A DNA stretch of 64,000 bases from Candidatus Pantoea soli. GTDB lineage: Bacteria > Pseudomonadota > Gammaproteobacteria > Enterobacterales > Enterobacteriaceae. Positions 16,357 to 27,443 of the stretch are shown piece by piece. The notes below the pieces were generated by a model, which was given only the letters and a program-made list of their open reading frames with translations, had not been told where the DNA came from and made no database searches. How positions within the stretch are numbered: position 1 is the stretch's first letter; each line of letters starts with the position of its first letter. The DNA lies in contig NZ_CP032702.1 in assembly GCF_007833795.1 (NCBI RefSeq), positions 2,604,001 through 2,668,000 on the forward strand. Direction: 5' to 3'. The position numbers and the translations under genes were made by a program.

Positions 16357-17778
16357 TCAGGCCTGCGCTTCGCGCTCTGCAATAAACGCCAGCGCTTTCT
16401 CAATGCGCGCCACGCTGCGGTTGCGGCCGATGGCCTCAACGGTTACATCCAGCGCCGGCGACTGCCCTGCCCCGGTGACCGCTACGCGCAGCGGCATACC
16501 GACTTTGCCCATGCCCAGCTCCAGCTCATCGGCTGCGGACTGAATCGCCTGATGGACGTGCTCTGCATTCCAGTCGCTGTCGCTAATGGCGGCCAGCTTG
16601 TCGCGCACCACTTCCAGCGGCTGACGCGCAACCGGACGCAGGTGTTTTTTCGCCGCATCCGCATCAAAAGCGTCGAACTCTTCATAGAAGTAACGGCAGG
16701 AACTGGCAATCTCCACCAGCGTTTTACAGCGGTCGGCCAGCAGCGTAACCAGCTTCGCCAGTTCCGGACCGGTACGGGTATCAATTTTCTGCTGCTCAAT
16801 GTGCCACTGCAGCTGAGTCGCAACGTACTCTGGCGGCAGCGTCGTCATGTAATGATGGTTCAGCCACTGCAGTTTTTCCGTGTTGAAGGCGCTGGCAGAT
16901 TTGCTGACCGCATCCAGGGTAAACAGCTCGGCCATTTCCGCTACGCTGAAGATCTCCTGATCGCCATGCGACCAGCCCAGACGGACCAGATAGTTGAGCA
17001 GCGCTTCCGGCAGGTAGCCGTCATCACGGTACTGCATCACCCCAACCGCACCGTGACGTTTGGAGAGCTTTTTCCCGTCATCACCGAGGATCATGGAAAC
17101 GTGCGCGTAGGTTGGCACCTCTGCGCCGATCGCTTTCAGGATGTTGATCTGACGCGGCGTGTTGTTGATATGGTCTTCACCGCGAATCACGTGCGTGATC
17201 CCCATATCCCAGTCATCCACCACAACGCAGAAGTTATAGGTCGGTGAACCGTCGGTGCGGCGGATAATCAGGTCATCCAGCTCCTGGTTGCTGAACTCAA
17301 TCGGGCCACGAATCTGATCGTCAAAGATGACCGAGCCTTCCTGCGGGTTGCGGAAACGCACAACGCAGGGTTCATCGGCGGCATGATGATCGTGGCTGTC
17401 ACGGCAGCGGCCGTCATAACGCGGCTTCTCACCTTTTGCCATCTGCTCTTCACGCAGCGCTTCCAGCCGCTCTTTCGAGCAGTAGCATTTATATGCGGTG
17501 CCAGCTTCCAGCATTTCGTCGATCACAGCGTTATAGCGATCAAAACGTTTTGTCTGGTAGTACGGGCCTTCATCCCAGTCGAGGCTCAGCCAGTTCATGC
17601 CATCCATGATGGCTTCAATGGCTTCCGGGGTGGAACGCTCCAGATCGGTATCTTCGATACGCAGGACGAATTCGCCCTTGTTGTGACGCGCATAGAGCCA
17701 GGAGTAAAGAGCAGTACGCGCACCGCCGACGTGCAGGTAACCGGTCGGGCTGGGTGCGAAGCGGGTTTTGATTTTCAT
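16357..17778 (-). CDS. gltX: Glutamyl-tRNA synthetase
   Basis: Class I aminoacyl-tRNA synthetase that charges tRNA-Glu. 473 residues (E. coli 471). The HIGH-like motif is in [18 protein letters not shown], the KMSKS-like motif is [10 protein letters not shown], and the zinc-binding cluster is CYC (about 98-100) with CRDSH. It lies immediately before the Val/Lys tRNA genes on the opposite strand, as in E. coli. Start ATG 17778. Confidence 0.97.
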   Translation of the reverse strand: MKIKTRFAPSPTGYLHVGGARTALYSWLYARHNKGEFVLRIEDTDLERSTPEAIEAIMDGMNWLSLDWDEGPYYQTKRFDRYNAVIDEMLEAGTAYKCYCSKERLEALREEQMAKGEKPRYDGRCRDSHDHHAADEPCVVRFRNPQEGSVIFDDQIRGPIEFSNQELDDLIIRRTDGSPTYNFCVVVDDWDMGITHVIRGEDHINNTPRQINILKAIGAEVPTYAHVSMILGDDGKKLSKRHGAVGVMQYRDDGYLPEALLNYLVRLGWSHGDQEIFSVAEMAELFTLDAVSKSASAFNTEKLQWLNHHYMTTLPPEYVATQLQWHIEQQKIDTRTGPELAKLVTLLADRCKTLVEIASSCRYFYEEFDAFDADAAKKHLRPVARQPLEVVRDKLAAISDSDWNAEHVHQAIQSAADELELGMGKVGMPLRVAVTGAGQSPALDVTVEAIGRNRSVARIEKALAFIAEREAQA

Positions 17779-17855
17779 TCAGCATTGCCTTAAATGCGCA
17801 GGTTTCGTTGTCTGGATGACAAAAAAACGGGTTAACGCGAAAAAACAGTGCGCAC

Positions 17856-17883
17856 ATTCTAGCAGGTGAGGCTGATTCCTCAA
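17856..17883 (-). promoter_or_regulatory. Probable gltX promoter
   Basis: Minus strand TTGAGG (17883-17878), 16-bp spacer, TAGAAT (17861-17856), about 80 bases ahead of the gltX start. Confidence 0.55.
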
Positions 17884-18006
17884 TCACTGTCGCGGCGACG
17901 CCACGCCGGGAAACGCCTTTTTCTGCTAATAAAACCAGCATATTGGCTAAAAGCGCTGCATGATGCCTAAATTTAAAGCGAACGCACATTTAAGTTTTAA
18001 AAAGCG

Positions 18007-18034
18007 TTGACTCACTTCGAAGGATCCCTATAAT
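18007..18034 (+). promoter_or_regulatory. Promoter of the Val/Lys tRNA operon
   Basis: TTGACT, a 16-bp spacer and a perfect TATAAT, then a GC-rich discriminator starting GCG, 17 bases before the first tRNA. This is a typical growth-rate controlled stable-RNA promoter. Confidence 0.9.
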
Positions 18035-18051
18035 GCGACTCCACACAGCGG

Positions 18052-18127
18052 GGGTGATTAGCTCAGTTGGTAGAGCATCTCCCTTACAAGGAGGGGGTCG
18101 GCGGTTCGAGCCCGTCATCACCCACCA
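18052..18127 (+). tRNA. valU: tRNA-Val (TAC), copy 1
   Basis: 76 bases, GGGTGAT acceptor strand, anticodon loop CCTTACAAG (anticodon TAC), T-loop GGTTCGAGCC, encoded CCA. First of three identical copies. Confidence 0.97.
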
Positions 18128-18170
18128 CTCTTAAGCAAGAGCGGCCCGCAGTGAACAAGAGATAAGATAT

Positions 18171-18246
18171 GGGTGATTAGCTCAGTTGGTAGAGCATCTC
18201 CCTTACAAGGAGGGGGTCGGCGGTTCGAGCCCGTCATCACCCACCA
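18171..18246 (+). tRNA. valX: tRNA-Val (TAC), copy 2
   Basis: Same 76-base sequence as copy 1, separated by a 43-base spacer. Confidence 0.97.
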
Positions 18247-18287
18247 TATCTTAGTCAGATGACACTCTTGTGAAGCAGTACCGAAGT

Positions 18288-18363
18288 GGGTGATTAGCTC
18301 AGTTGGTAGAGCATCTCCCTTACAAGGAGGGGGTCGGCGGTTCGAGCCCGTCATCACCCACCA
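18288..18363 (+). tRNA. valY: tRNA-Val (TAC), copy 3
   Basis: Same 76-base sequence as copies 1 and 2; only four bases separate it from tRNA-Lys. Confidence 0.97.
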
Positions 18364-18367
18364 CTTC

Positions 18368-18443
18368 GGGTCGTTAGCTCAGTTGGTAGAGCAGTTGACT
18401 TTTAATCAATTGGTCGCAGGTTCGAATCCTGCACGACCCACCA
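18368..18443 (+). tRNA. lysV: tRNA-Lys (TTT)
   Basis: 76 bases with GGGTCGT acceptor, anticodon loop ACTTTTAAT (anticodon TTT), GGTTCGAATCC T-arm and encoded CCA. Last gene of the operon; its final 18 bases are repeated exactly 180 bases downstream. Confidence 0.97.
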
Positions 18444-18519
18444 AATTCAGAGAAAAGCGCCCTTAGGGCGCTTTTTTCGTTTCTGCGCGCCGCAGTCGCT
18501 GGTGCAGGATGAGAACCTG
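18426..18519 (+). repeat. 180-bp-period repeat, unit 1 (tRNA-Lys 3' end, terminator, tail)
   Basis: From ATCCTGCACGACCCACCA (tRNA 3' end) through the terminator to GGTGCAGGATGAGAA, this stretch recurs at 18606-18699 with about four substitutions. Period is exactly 180 bases. The arrangement recalls the 178-bp repeats behind E. coli tyrT, which also start with a copy of the tRNA 3' end. Confidence 0.85.
18455..18473 (+). terminator. Terminator of the tRNA operon
   Basis: AAGCGCCC-TTA-GGGCGCTT followed by TTTTCG, 12 bases after tRNA-Lys. Confidence 0.93.
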
Positions 18520-18605
18520 CGCAGGTTCGACTGAATCGCCGGGAGCGATTCAGGCTGATGCGTCAGCATCACCCGCAGGGCAAGGCCCGGGATGGGCCGC
18601 GGCAT

Positions 18606-18699
18606 ATCCTGCACGACCCACCAGATTCAGAGAAAAGCGCCCTCAGGGCGCTTTTTTCGTTTCTGCGCGCCGCAGTCGCTGGTGCAGGAGGAGAATCTG
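18606..18699 (+). repeat. 180-bp-period repeat, unit 2
   Basis: Second copy of the tRNA-Lys 3' end (18606-18623), followed by a second terminator at 18635-18653 (AAGCGCCC-TCA-GGGCGCTT) and the same tail. The loop change TTA to TCA leaves the stem intact. The inter-unit stretch 18520-18605 is rich in short dyads but has no gene. The whole gap 18444-18818 has only these repeats and the FlxA-like gene's leader. Confidence 0.85.
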
Positions 18700-18818
18700 T
18701 CACCCTGCCCCATTATCCAAACCCTGCCATAACCTTTTCACAAACTTAACGTTTTGTGGCATCAAGTCCTGCCGCTGTGCTTCCGATAACAGAAAGGCAC
18801 ATTTGCAAGGAGATCATG

Positions 18819-19178
18819 ATGACCACCATTTCCACCAGTACCGCGATTGGCAGCAGCAGTAGCAGCAGCACGTCGGGCAGCAGCAGCAGTGCAGACAGCA
18901 GCGCATCAAAAATTGCCAGCCTGACCAAGCAAATCGCCAGCCTGAATGATGAACTGAAAGATATCGCGAAAGATAAAAGCCTGACCGAGCGACAGCGCAC
19001 GCAAAAACAGGAGTCTATCAACGCGCAAATCCAGATGCTGCAGGCGCAAATCAAACAGCTGCAGCAGCAGGAAAGCGAAAAAGCACAACAGAAGCAGGAG
19101 AAAAAAGACGTTGCTGAGATAAAAGCCGACGGCGTTAACCGTCCGACGGGTACCAACCAGATTAACGTTTACGTTTAA
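18819..19178 (+). CDS. FlxA-like protein
   Basis: 119-residue protein of the FlxA-like family (E. coli flxA is a flagellar-regulon gene of unknown function). The first 33 residues are almost only Ser/Thr/Gly ([19 protein letters not shown]), followed by a coiled coil of about 70 residues rich in Lys, Gln and Leu with [18 protein letters not shown] as in the family, and a short [14 protein letters not shown] end. ATG 18819 is six bases after AAGGAG; an ATG three bases earlier is also possible. Its stop overlaps the yfeR stop in a TTTAAA. No flagellar gene is nearby. Confidence 0.78.
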   Translation: MTTISTSTAIGSSSSSSTSGSSSSADSSASKIASLTKQIASLNDELKDIAKDKSLTERQRTQKQESINAQIQMLQAQIKQLQQQESEKAQQKQEKKDVAEIKADGVNRPTGTNQINVYV

Positions 19179-20095
19179 AAAGCCGGATTGCGCGAGCGAT
19201 CCTGCGTCAGCAGCAGCGCCTGCTGACGCACTTCCTGCCAAATCGCTTCTGCCGCGGGCGTCAGCGAACGGTTCTTCCGCTTGATTAACATCAGGCTGCG
19301 ATTAATTTCCGGATAGAGTCGCCGCACCGTCAGCCGGCGACCGGAAGGCAGCGGCAAGGCCAGCGCGGGCAAAATGCTGATACCAATTCCCGCTTCAACC
19401 ATCGGGTACAGCGTGGCCGGATGCCCAATCTCCTGCACCACTTCCACATCTAGCGCCAGCTGCCGCAGAGCAGCATCCACCAGCACCCGGCTGCCTGAAG
19501 CGTAATCCTGCAACACCAGGCGACGCCCCGCCAGCATCGACCACTGCGCCTGTGCCACCTGCGCCAGTGCATCATCCTGATGGCACAGCAGCAAAAACGG
19601 CTCCTGTAAAATCTCTTCGCTGTCAAAATCCGCGTCATGCAGCGGCCCGATGACAATACCAAAATCGACTTCGGCGTTACGCACGCTCTGCAGCACCCAC
19701 TGCTGAACGCGATCGTGCAGAATTACGCGAATCTCCGGATAGCGCTGCTGGCTGCTGGCCAGGCACTGGGGCATCAGATGGGCCGATGGCGTCTGACTGG
19801 CGGCCACGCGCACCGTGCCGCTGCGCTGCTCACCATAGCTGCGGATATCCTGCACGCTGGTGTTCAGCTCCTCCAGCAGGCGCTCCAGCCGCGTGGCCAG
19901 CTGCTGGCCGGCTTCGGTCAGCATCACCTCACGCGTTGTGCGATCCAGCAGACGTACGCCCATCTCCCCTTCCAGCTCTTTGATGCTGTGGCTGACCGCC
20001 GACTGACTCAAGCCAATGGCCTGTCCGGCCTGACTGAAGCTGCCATGCCGGGCCACTGCCACAAAGGTGCGTAACTGGCGCAATGTATAATTCAT
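19175..20095 (-). CDS. yfeR: LysR-type regulator YfeR
   Basis: 306-residue LysR-family activator/repressor. The N-terminal winged helix is clear ([38 protein letters not shown]), followed by a type 2 periplasmic-binding-like effector domain. It matches E. coli YfeR in sequence and position: divergent from yfeH across a 100-bp gap. In related enterics YfeR has been linked to osmolarity-dependent control of yfeH; the effector is unknown. ATG 20095. Confidence 0.92.
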   Translation of the reverse strand: MNYTLRQLRTFVAVARHGSFSQAGQAIGLSQSAVSHSIKELEGEMGVRLLDRTTREVMLTEAGQQLATRLERLLEELNTSVQDIRSYGEQRSGTVRVAASQTPSAHLMPQCLASSQQRYPEIRVILHDRVQQWVLQSVRNAEVDFGIVIGPLHDADFDSEEILQEPFLLLCHQDDALAQVAQAQWSMLAGRRLVLQDYASGSRVLVDAALRQLALDVEVVQEIGHPATLYPMVEAGIGISILPALALPLPSGRRLTVRRLYPEINRSLMLIKRKNRSLTPAAEAIWQEVRQQALLLTQDRSRNPAF

Positions 20096-20097
20096 CG

Positions 20098-20116
20098 ATT
20101 ATGCTCATAGAATAAT
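20098..20116. promoter_or_regulatory. LysR-type binding site between yfeR and yfeH
   Basis: ATTAT-N9-ATAAT dyad containing the T-N11-A core, three bases before the yfeR start and within the only 100 bp that separate the divergent pair. This is the usual place for an autoregulatory LysR site. Confidence 0.5.
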
Positions 20117-20195
20117 GCAATAAATCAATTTTATTTCTAAACCCGGCTGGCGCACAATCAGCAGCTGTTTCTTTTCATTTAACCGGATTTTAACA

Positions 20196-21197
20196 ATGGG
20201 CTTTTTTCGACTCGACCCGATGATGATCAAACTCATCATCACCGTGCTGCTGGCCAGTTTTTTCCCGGCCAAAGGCGGCTTTGTCGACTTTTTCGAATAC
20301 CTCACGACGGCGGCGATTGCCCTGCTGTTCTTCATGCATGGCGCAAAATTATCGCGCGATAAAATTATTGCCGGCAGCAGCCACTGGCGCCTGCATCTGT
20401 GGATTATGTGCAGCACGTTCGTTATTTTCCCGCTGCTGGGAATGCTGCTGGTGTGGTGGCATCCGGTAAACGTGAGTGCGGAAATTTATACCGGCTTCCT
20501 CTATTTATGCATCCTGCCGGCGACCGTGCAGTCCTCTATCGCCTTTACCTCAATGGCGGGCGGCAACGTGGCGGCAGCAGTATGCGCGGCTTCCGCTTCG
20601 AGCCTGCTGGGCGTGTTTGTTTCCCCGCTGCTGGTTAATCTGGTGATGAACGTGCACAGCAATGCGCCGGGCAACGGTCTGGAGCAGATTGGCAAAATCA
20701 TGCTGCAGCTGCTGGTTCCCTTTGTGATTGGGCACCTGTCACGCCGCTGGATTGGCGGCTGGGTGGAAAAGCATCGCAGCCTGATAGGTAAAACCGATCA
20801 GACATCGATTCTGCTGGTGGTGTATTCGGCGTTCAGTGAAGCAGTGGTGAATGGCATCTGGCATCGCGTCGGCGTCGATACGCTGCTGTGGATCCTGGCG
20901 GGCAGCGTGCTGATCCTGTTTATCGCCCTGCTGATTAACGTCAGCGCTTCACGCCTGTTTGGTTTCAGCCGTGCCGATGAAATTGTGGTGCTGTTCTGCG
21001 GTTCGAAAAAGAGCCTGGCGAACGGTGTGCCGATGGCAAATATTCTGTTCCCGGCCAGCGCAGTGGGGATCATTGTCCTGCCGCTGATGATTTTCCACCA
21101 GGTTCAGCTGATGATTTGTTCGTTCATTGCGCAGCGCTATAAAGCCGGCAATGAAAAGATTCTGGCGAAGCAGCCGGCAGAAGCACAGAAGTCATAA
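20196..21197 (+). CDS. yfeH: YfeH, bile acid:Na+ symporter-like transporter (SBF family)
   Basis: 333-residue inner-membrane protein with about ten membrane segments, homologous to E. coli YfeH (332). Family blocks include LLFFMHGAKLSRD, the crossover motif ILPATVQSSIAFTSMAGGNV, and VLFCGSKKSLANGVPMAN. Members of this branch (SBF-like, related to eukaryotic SLC10A7) have no firmly known substrate in bacteria. Divergent from its probable regulator yfeR. Terminator follows directly. Confidence 0.9.
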   Translation: MGFFRLDPMMIKLIITVLLASFFPAKGGFVDFFEYLTTAAIALLFFMHGAKLSRDKIIAGSSHWRLHLWIMCSTFVIFPLLGMLLVWWHPVNVSAEIYTGFLYLCILPATVQSSIAFTSMAGGNVAAAVCAASASSLLGVFVSPLLVNLVMNVHSNAPGNGLEQIGKIMLQLLVPFVIGHLSRRWIGGWVEKHRSLIGKTDQTSILLVVYSAFSEAVVNGIWHRVGVDTLLWILAGSVLILFIALLINVSASRLFGFSRADEIVVLFCGSKKSLANGVPMANILFPASAVGIIVLPLMIFHQVQLMICSFIAQRYKAGNEKILAKQPAEAQKS

Positions 21198-21202
21198 ATT
21201 AT

Positions 21203-21224
21203 CAGGCCCGCATCCGCGGGCCTG
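21203..21224. terminator. Terminator between yfeH and ypeB
   Basis: CAGGCCCGC-ATCC-GCGGGCCTG, 9-bp perfect stem, followed by CTTTTA; serves yfeH and may also end the convergent ypeB message. Confidence 0.85.
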
Positions 21225-21227
21225 CTT

Positions 21228-21446
21228 TTATAGCGAACGCCTGAGCGGCTTCACCAGCGCCTGCAGCCCTTCTGTTTTAATCGCCAGCGTCAGCTGCATC
21301 AGTTCGCCCAGCTTACCGGCCGGAAATTCGTTTTTACGCGCGAACCACAGCAGGTACTCTTCAGGCAGATCAATCAGCATGCGTCCTTTGTATTTACCAA
21401 ACGGCATTGCCGTGTTGGCAATCTCAACCAGCTGCTGCTTATCCAT
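21228..21446 (-). CDS. ypeB: DUF3820 protein YpeB
   Basis: 72 residues: MPFGKYKGRMLIDLPEEYLLWFARK is the DUF3820 signature, also found in some nuclease-associated proteins. Function unknown. Starts one base after the ligA stop, so it is translated with ligA, as in E. coli. Confidence 0.9.
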   Translation of the reverse strand: MDKQQLVEIANTAMPFGKYKGRMLIDLPEEYLLWFARKNEFPAGKLGELMQLTLAIKTEGLQALVKPLRRSL

Positions 21447-21447
21447 C

Positions 21448-23472
<2,025 letters not shown>

Positions 23473-23484
23473 TCATCCGATAAA

Positions 23485-23507
23485 AAACCCCCGACTAGCG
23501 GGGGTTT
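23485..23507 (-). terminator. zipA terminator immediately ahead of ligA
   Basis: AAACCCCCG-CTAGT-CGGGGGTTT on the minus strand followed by TTTATCGG. Strong 9-bp stem. Confidence 0.88.
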
Positions 23508-23535
23508 AGTTAATGTTGTTCGCTATCAGCCGCGT

Positions 23536-24552
23536 TTAGCCAATAACCTCACGAATACGCGCTTTGTAGGTTTCCAGCTTCTGCGGCGTCATCATGCGCC
23601 GTTCATCATCCAGTACCACGCCGCCGACATCGTCAGCGATGCGCTGCGCCGACTGCAGCATCAGCTTGAAGTTCTGATTCGCGTCACCATACGACGGCAC
23701 CATCATAAAGATGGAGATGCCCGGGGTGGTGAAATCCCCCATCTCATCCGGATTGAACGAACCTGGTTTTACCATATTCGCCAGGCTGAACAGCACCGGG
23801 CCGCTGCCGGCAGGGCTGAGATGGCGATGGAAAATGTTCATCTCGCCGAACTGGAATCCTGCCTGCAGAATGCCCTGCAACAGCGCTTCGCCGTTCAGAA
23901 CCCCCCCGGCGTGGGCAGCCACATGCAGCACCAGTACCGCTTCTTTTTTACTGCCGGGTGCAGCGGGCTGCTGCGGTGCAGCTTCGCTCGCGCGCGGCGC
24001 GGGAGCGTGCTGCAGGTCATCCGGCTCTTCAGCGGCTGCAAACTCAGGCGCAGGCTGGATGGCAGAAAGGGGATCGTTATCCAGTAGCGGATCGGCCTGC
24101 ACCGGCTGCGGCTGGGGAACGGGTTGCGGCTGCGGGGCTGGCTGCGCTGCAGGTGCCGGCTGAGGTGGCATTGGCTGCGGCTTCGGCTGCGGCGCGGGCT
24201 GCTGCGGCTCGTTATCCAGAAGCGGATCGCCGGTAAAGGACGTTTCCTGGCGCGGGAACGGCTGACGTGGCGCATCCGGCTTACGCGGAGCGGCCGGTTT
24301 CGCTACAGGCGCATCAAAGTGTGGCGCATCGTCGGCATCGTGATGACGGCGGACCCGCACCTCACCGACGCCGTCGTCCTCCTCGCTCAGCAGATCATCC
24401 TCTGCCTCTTCGCGCTGTTTCAGACGTTTGTGCGGGCGATCGCGAAACACAGAAGAGCGCTCTTTACGGCTGGTCCACAGTCCGTGAAGAAGCAGCGCTA
24501 TTATGGCGATCGCGCCAACAACGATTAATATCAGACGCAAATCCTGCATCAT
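23536..24552 (-). CDS. zipA: Cell division protein ZipA
   Basis: Bitopic membrane protein that tethers FtsZ at the division site. 338 residues from ATG 24552 ([20 protein letters not shown]); an ATG at 24591 would add 13 residues not seen in E. coli. One N-terminal membrane segment, a basic stretch, a long Pro/Gln/Ala linker (about 75-195), and the C-terminal FtsZ-binding domain with [20 protein letters not shown] and [15 protein letters not shown]. Linker length and sequence are variable in the family. Divergent from cysZ as in E. coli. Confidence 0.96.
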   Translation of the reverse strand: MMQDLRLILIVVGAIAIIALLLHGLWTSRKERSSVFRDRPHKRLKQREEAEDDLLSEEDDGVGEVRVRRHHDADDAPHFDAPVAKPAAPRKPDAPRQPFPRQETSFTGDPLLDNEPQQPAPQPKPQPMPPQPAPAAQPAPQPQPVPQPQPVQADPLLDNDPLSAIQPAPEFAAAEEPDDLQHAPAPRASEAAPQQPAAPGSKKEAVLVLHVAAHAGGVLNGEALLQGILQAGFQFGEMNIFHRHLSPAGSGPVLFSLANMVKPGSFNPDEMGDFTTPGISIFMMVPSYGDANQNFKLMLQSAQRIADDVGGVVLDDERRMMTPQKLETYKARIREVIG

Positions 24553-24769
24553 TGTATTCTCTGTTGTTCCAATACCTTGCCACCACGGCAAACTTTATCC
24601 TCTAACTGTATTTGCCCTGCTACACAAGTGCAAGCCTGTGCAGTATTTTCTGACAAATAAGATAGCTGCCCCACGCTTTTTTGCTGTTTTTTCGCGCAAA
24701 GTGCGCCTGCCACCGATAAAAAGCCAGGTTATGATGTTTGCGCCGCTACATTCAGGAGAAAGGCCCGTT

Positions 24770-25531
24770 ATGACCGCACAGCATGCAGTCTCATCATTCA
24801 ATGGTATTCACTACTTTGCCGAAGGCTGGAAGCTGGTACGCCTGCCCGGTATTCGCCGCTACGTCATCGTCCCGCTGCTGGTCAATATGCTGCTGCTGGG
24901 TGGCGCCTTCCTCTGGCTGTTTCAGCGGCTGGGGGAATGGATTCCGGCCCTGATGACGCACGTCCCCGCCTGGCTGCAGTGGCTGAGCTATCTGCTGTGG
25001 CCGCTGTCGGTGATCTCCATCGTGCTGGTGTTCAGCTATTTCTTTTCTACTATTGCCAACTGGATTGCCGCGCCGTTTTGCGGCTTGCTGGCGGAGCAAT
25101 TAGAGGGGCGCCTTACCGGCAAACCGCTGCCCGACAGCGGCTGGGCCAGCATGCTGAAAGACATCCCGCGCATCATGAAACGGGAATTACAGAAGCTTGG
25201 CTACTATTTACCGCGCGCGCTGGGGTTGCTGCTGCTGTACTTTGTTCCCGGGTTCGGGCAGACGGTTGCGCCGGTGCTGTGGTTTCTGTTCAGTGCCTGG
25301 ATGCTCTCCGTGCAGTATTGCGACTATCCGTTTGATAACCACAAAGTGAGCTTCCCGCAGATGCGAACCGCGCTGCGGCAGCATAAAACTGCCAACATGC
25401 AATTTGGTGCCATGGTCAGTCTGTTCACCATGATCCCGATAGTGAACCTGGCAATCATGCCGGTTGCGGTATGCGGTGCCACCGCGATGTGGGTCGATCG
25501 CTATCGCACCCAGCACGCCCGCCATCGTTAA
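24770..25531 (+). CDS. cysZ: Sulfate transporter CysZ
   Basis: Inner-membrane sulfate:proton symporter feeding cysteine synthesis. The true start is ATG 24770 behind AGGAGAAAGG, giving 253 residues, the E. coli length; a longer frame from 24503 is not real. Family blocks are [24 protein letters not shown] and [16 protein letters not shown], with several amphipathic and membrane segments. Lies directly upstream of cysK; both belong to the sulfur-starvation (CysB) regulon in E. coli. Confidence 0.95.
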   Translation: MTAQHAVSSFNGIHYFAEGWKLVRLPGIRRYVIVPLLVNMLLLGGAFLWLFQRLGEWIPALMTHVPAWLQWLSYLLWPLSVISIVLVFSYFFSTIANWIAAPFCGLLAEQLEGRLTGKPLPDSGWASMLKDIPRIMKRELQKLGYYLPRALGLLLLYFVPGFGQTVAPVLWFLFSAWMLSVQYCDYPFDNHKVSFPQMRTALRQHKTANMQFGAMVSLFTMIPIVNLAIMPVAVCGATAMWVDRYRTQHARHR

Positions 25532-25671
25532 AGCATCACGCCGCCTTATGCATTTTTGTGCAAGGCTTATGGTTGCAGGCTATATAGATATACGATTTCT
25601 TTCCTTCCGCGCCGGGTCAGAACAGGTATGCTCTGAGGGTTCCCAATATTTCATACAGTTAAGGACGGGCT

Positions 25672-26643
25672 ATGAGTAAGATCTATGAAGACAACTCGCT
25701 GACTATCGGTCATACGCCGCTGGTTCGACTGAACCGCATCGGTAATGGACGCATTCTGGCGAAGGTCGAGTCGCGTAACCCGAGCTTCAGCGTCAAATGC
25801 CGCATCGGTGCCAATATGATTTGGGATGCAGAAAAACGCGGAATTCTGAAGCCGGGCGTAGAGCTGGTTGAGCCCACCAGCGGCAACACCGGTATCGCGC
25901 TGGCCTATGTCGCCGCCGCGCGCGGCTACAAGCTGACGCTGACCATGCCGGAAACCATGTCCATTGAGCGTCGCAAGCTGCTGAAGGCGCTGGGTGCTAA
26001 TCTGGTGCTGACCGAAGGGCCAAAAGGCATGAAAGGCGCTATCGCTAAAGCCGAAGAGATCGTGGCCAGCAATCCGGACAAATTCGTTCTGCTGCAGCAG
26101 TTCAGCAACCCGGCCAATCCGGAAATCCATGAAAAGACTACCGGTCCGGAGATCTGGGAAGATACCGATGGCGCAGTGGATGTGTTTATCGCCGGTGTCG
26201 GCACCGGCGGTACCCTGACCGGGGTGAGCCGTTACATTAAAAATACCAAAGGCAAGAAAGAGCTGATCACTGTCGCGGTAGAACCCACCGACTCCCCGGT
26301 TATCGCGCAGGCGATGGCGGGTGAAGAGATCAAACCCGGCCCGCACAAAATTCAGGGCATCGGCGCAGGCTTTATTCCGGGTAACCTTGATCTGCAACTG
26401 GTCGATCGCGTGGTCGCGATCACCAATGACGAAGCCATTAATACCGCACGCCAGCTGATGGAAGAAGAAGGCATTCTGGCCGGTATCTCTTCCGGTGCTG
26501 CCGTCGCAGCTGCACTGAAGCTGCAGGAAGATGAAGCCTTTGCCAACAAGACGATTGTTGTGATCCTGCCCTCTTCCGGCGAACGTTACCTCAGTACCGC
26601 GCTGTTTGCCGATCTGTTCACGGAAAAAGAGCTCCAGCAGTAA
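25672..26643 (+). CDS. cysK: Cysteine synthase A (O-acetylserine sulfhydrylase)
   Basis: PLP enzyme that makes cysteine from O-acetylserine and sulfide. 323 residues, the same as E. coli. The PLP lysine is in [15 protein letters not shown], the substrate loop is [10 protein letters not shown], and the phosphate-binding loop is [10 protein letters not shown]. The 140-bp leader contains AT-rich stretches (CTATATAGATATACG) that could bind CysB, but I cannot define a site. Also known to pair with CysE and with contact-dependent toxin CdiA in other enterics. Confidence 0.97.
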   Translation: MSKIYEDNSLTIGHTPLVRLNRIGNGRILAKVESRNPSFSVKCRIGANMIWDAEKRGILKPGVELVEPTSGNTGIALAYVAAARGYKLTLTMPETMSIERRKLLKALGANLVLTEGPKGMKGAIAKAEEIVASNPDKFVLLQQFSNPANPEIHEKTTGPEIWEDTDGAVDVFIAGVGTGGTLTGVSRYIKNTKGKKELITVAVEPTDSPVIAQAMAGEEIKPGPHKIQGIGAGFIPGNLDLQLVDRVVAITNDEAINTARQLMEEEGILAGISSGAAVAAALKLQEDEAFANKTIVVILPSSGERYLSTALFADLFTEKELQQ

Positions 26644-26671
26644 CGGCGGCACAGTCCGAAAATGCCGAAAA

Positions 26672-26691
26672 AAGCACCCGGACGGGTGCTT
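26672..26691 (+). terminator. Terminator of cysK
   Basis: AAGCACCC-GGAC-GGGTGCTT followed by TTTTGTGG. Confidence 0.93.
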
Positions 26692-26810
26692 TTTTGTGGT
26701 GCAGATCTCACTTTCATCACCCGGCAGATTGATTTCAGTGATACGGCTCTGGTATTTAAGCTCCCAATTATTTCGGTGCCTGAAATTAATCCGCCTTTGA
26801 AGTGGATCAA

Positions 26811-26857
26811 GCTGAATCGATTTACTGATTTGGTGGAACGGCGAATCACGGCATAAT
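26811..26857 (+). promoter_or_regulatory. ptsH distal promoter with Cra-type site
   Basis: GCTGAATCGATTTACT (26811-26826) fits the Cra (FruR) consensus TGAAWCGWTTMA. It is followed by TTGGTG (26830), a 16-bp spacer and CATAAT (26852). The same block, down to AAGTGGATCAAGCTGAATCG, is conserved upstream of E. coli ptsH (P0), supporting this reading. Confidence 0.65.
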
Positions 26858-26955
26858 TACCTGCGTGGCACATCAGTTCAGTTTTTGATCTGCCCACATT
26901 GACGGATTCAAGCGCATTTTTTGGTCAGCGTGATGCCACACCAGCGCACCTGCAG

Positions 26956-26990
26956 AGGCTAAAGTGACGGCTCCAGGCTAGACTTTAGAT
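26956..26990 (+). promoter_or_regulatory. ptsH proximal promoter block (P1-like)
   Basis: CCAGGCTAGACTTTAG (26973-26988) and the following leader to GTTGGGGAAA are nearly identical to the E. coli ptsH P1 region; TAGACT would be the -10. No other gene is seen in 26692-27026. Confidence 0.6.
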
Positions 26991-27026
26991 CCATAACACC
27001 AAACCTGATAAAGTTGGGGAAACAGC

Positions 27027-27284
27027 ATGTTCCAGCAAGAAGTTACCATTACCGCACCTAACGGCCTGCATACCCGCCCTGCCGCTCAGTTCGTTAAAGA
27101 AGCCAAGGCTTTCCAGTCAGAAATCACTGTTACCTCTAATGGCAAATCCGCCAGCGCAAAAAGCCTGTTCAAGCTGCAGACGCTGGGTCTGACCCAGGGC
27201 ACAGTGGTGACGCTGTCTGCTGAAGGTGAAGATGAGCAGCAGGCTGTTGAGCACCTGGTCAAGCTGATGGCTGAGCTGGAGTAA
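27027..27284 (+). CDS. ptsH: Phosphocarrier protein HPr
   Basis: Small cytoplasmic carrier that passes phosphate from enzyme I to the sugar-specific enzymes II. 85 residues as in E. coli; phosphorylated His15 in [10 protein letters not shown] and the conserved Ser46 region [11 protein letters not shown]. First gene of ptsH-ptsI-crr. The gap to ptsI is 159 bp, longer than the roughly 40 bp of E. coli, and holds a hairpin. Confidence 0.98.
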   Translation: MFQQEVTITAPNGLHTRPAAQFVKEAKAFQSEITVTSNGKSASAKSLFKLQTLGLTQGTVVTLSAEGEDEQQAVEHLVKLMAELE

Positions 27285-27344
27285 TTCCGCTCAGGCACGC
27301 AAGTAAACCGACTCCTTTGCCCCATTGAGTGCAAATATCTTGAT

Positions 27345-27363
27345 CGCGGACAACCTGTCCGCG
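27345..27363 (+). terminator. Hairpin between ptsH and ptsI
   Basis: CGCGGACA-ACC-TGTCCGCG is a perfect 8-bp stem with a three-base loop, followed by TTATTGCTTCC. It could be an attenuator or 3' stabiliser that raises HPr over enzyme I. Confidence 0.5.
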
Positions 27364-27443
27364 TTATTGCTTCCTTAGAGTACTACTCCGCGACAGTGGC
27401 AACGCATTGGGTCAATGAGCCATCGTGATTAAAAGGTAGGGTT

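Noticed and set aside
18052..18443. The three tRNA-Val copies as a CRISPR-like or repeat array
   Set aside because: The repeats are complete tRNA genes with cloverleaf structure and CCA ends; spacers differ in length and are ordinary tRNA operon spacers.
25560..25671. A defined CysB site before cysK
   Set aside because: The leader is AT-rich as expected, but CysB has a degenerate motif and no clear match could be set without alignment.
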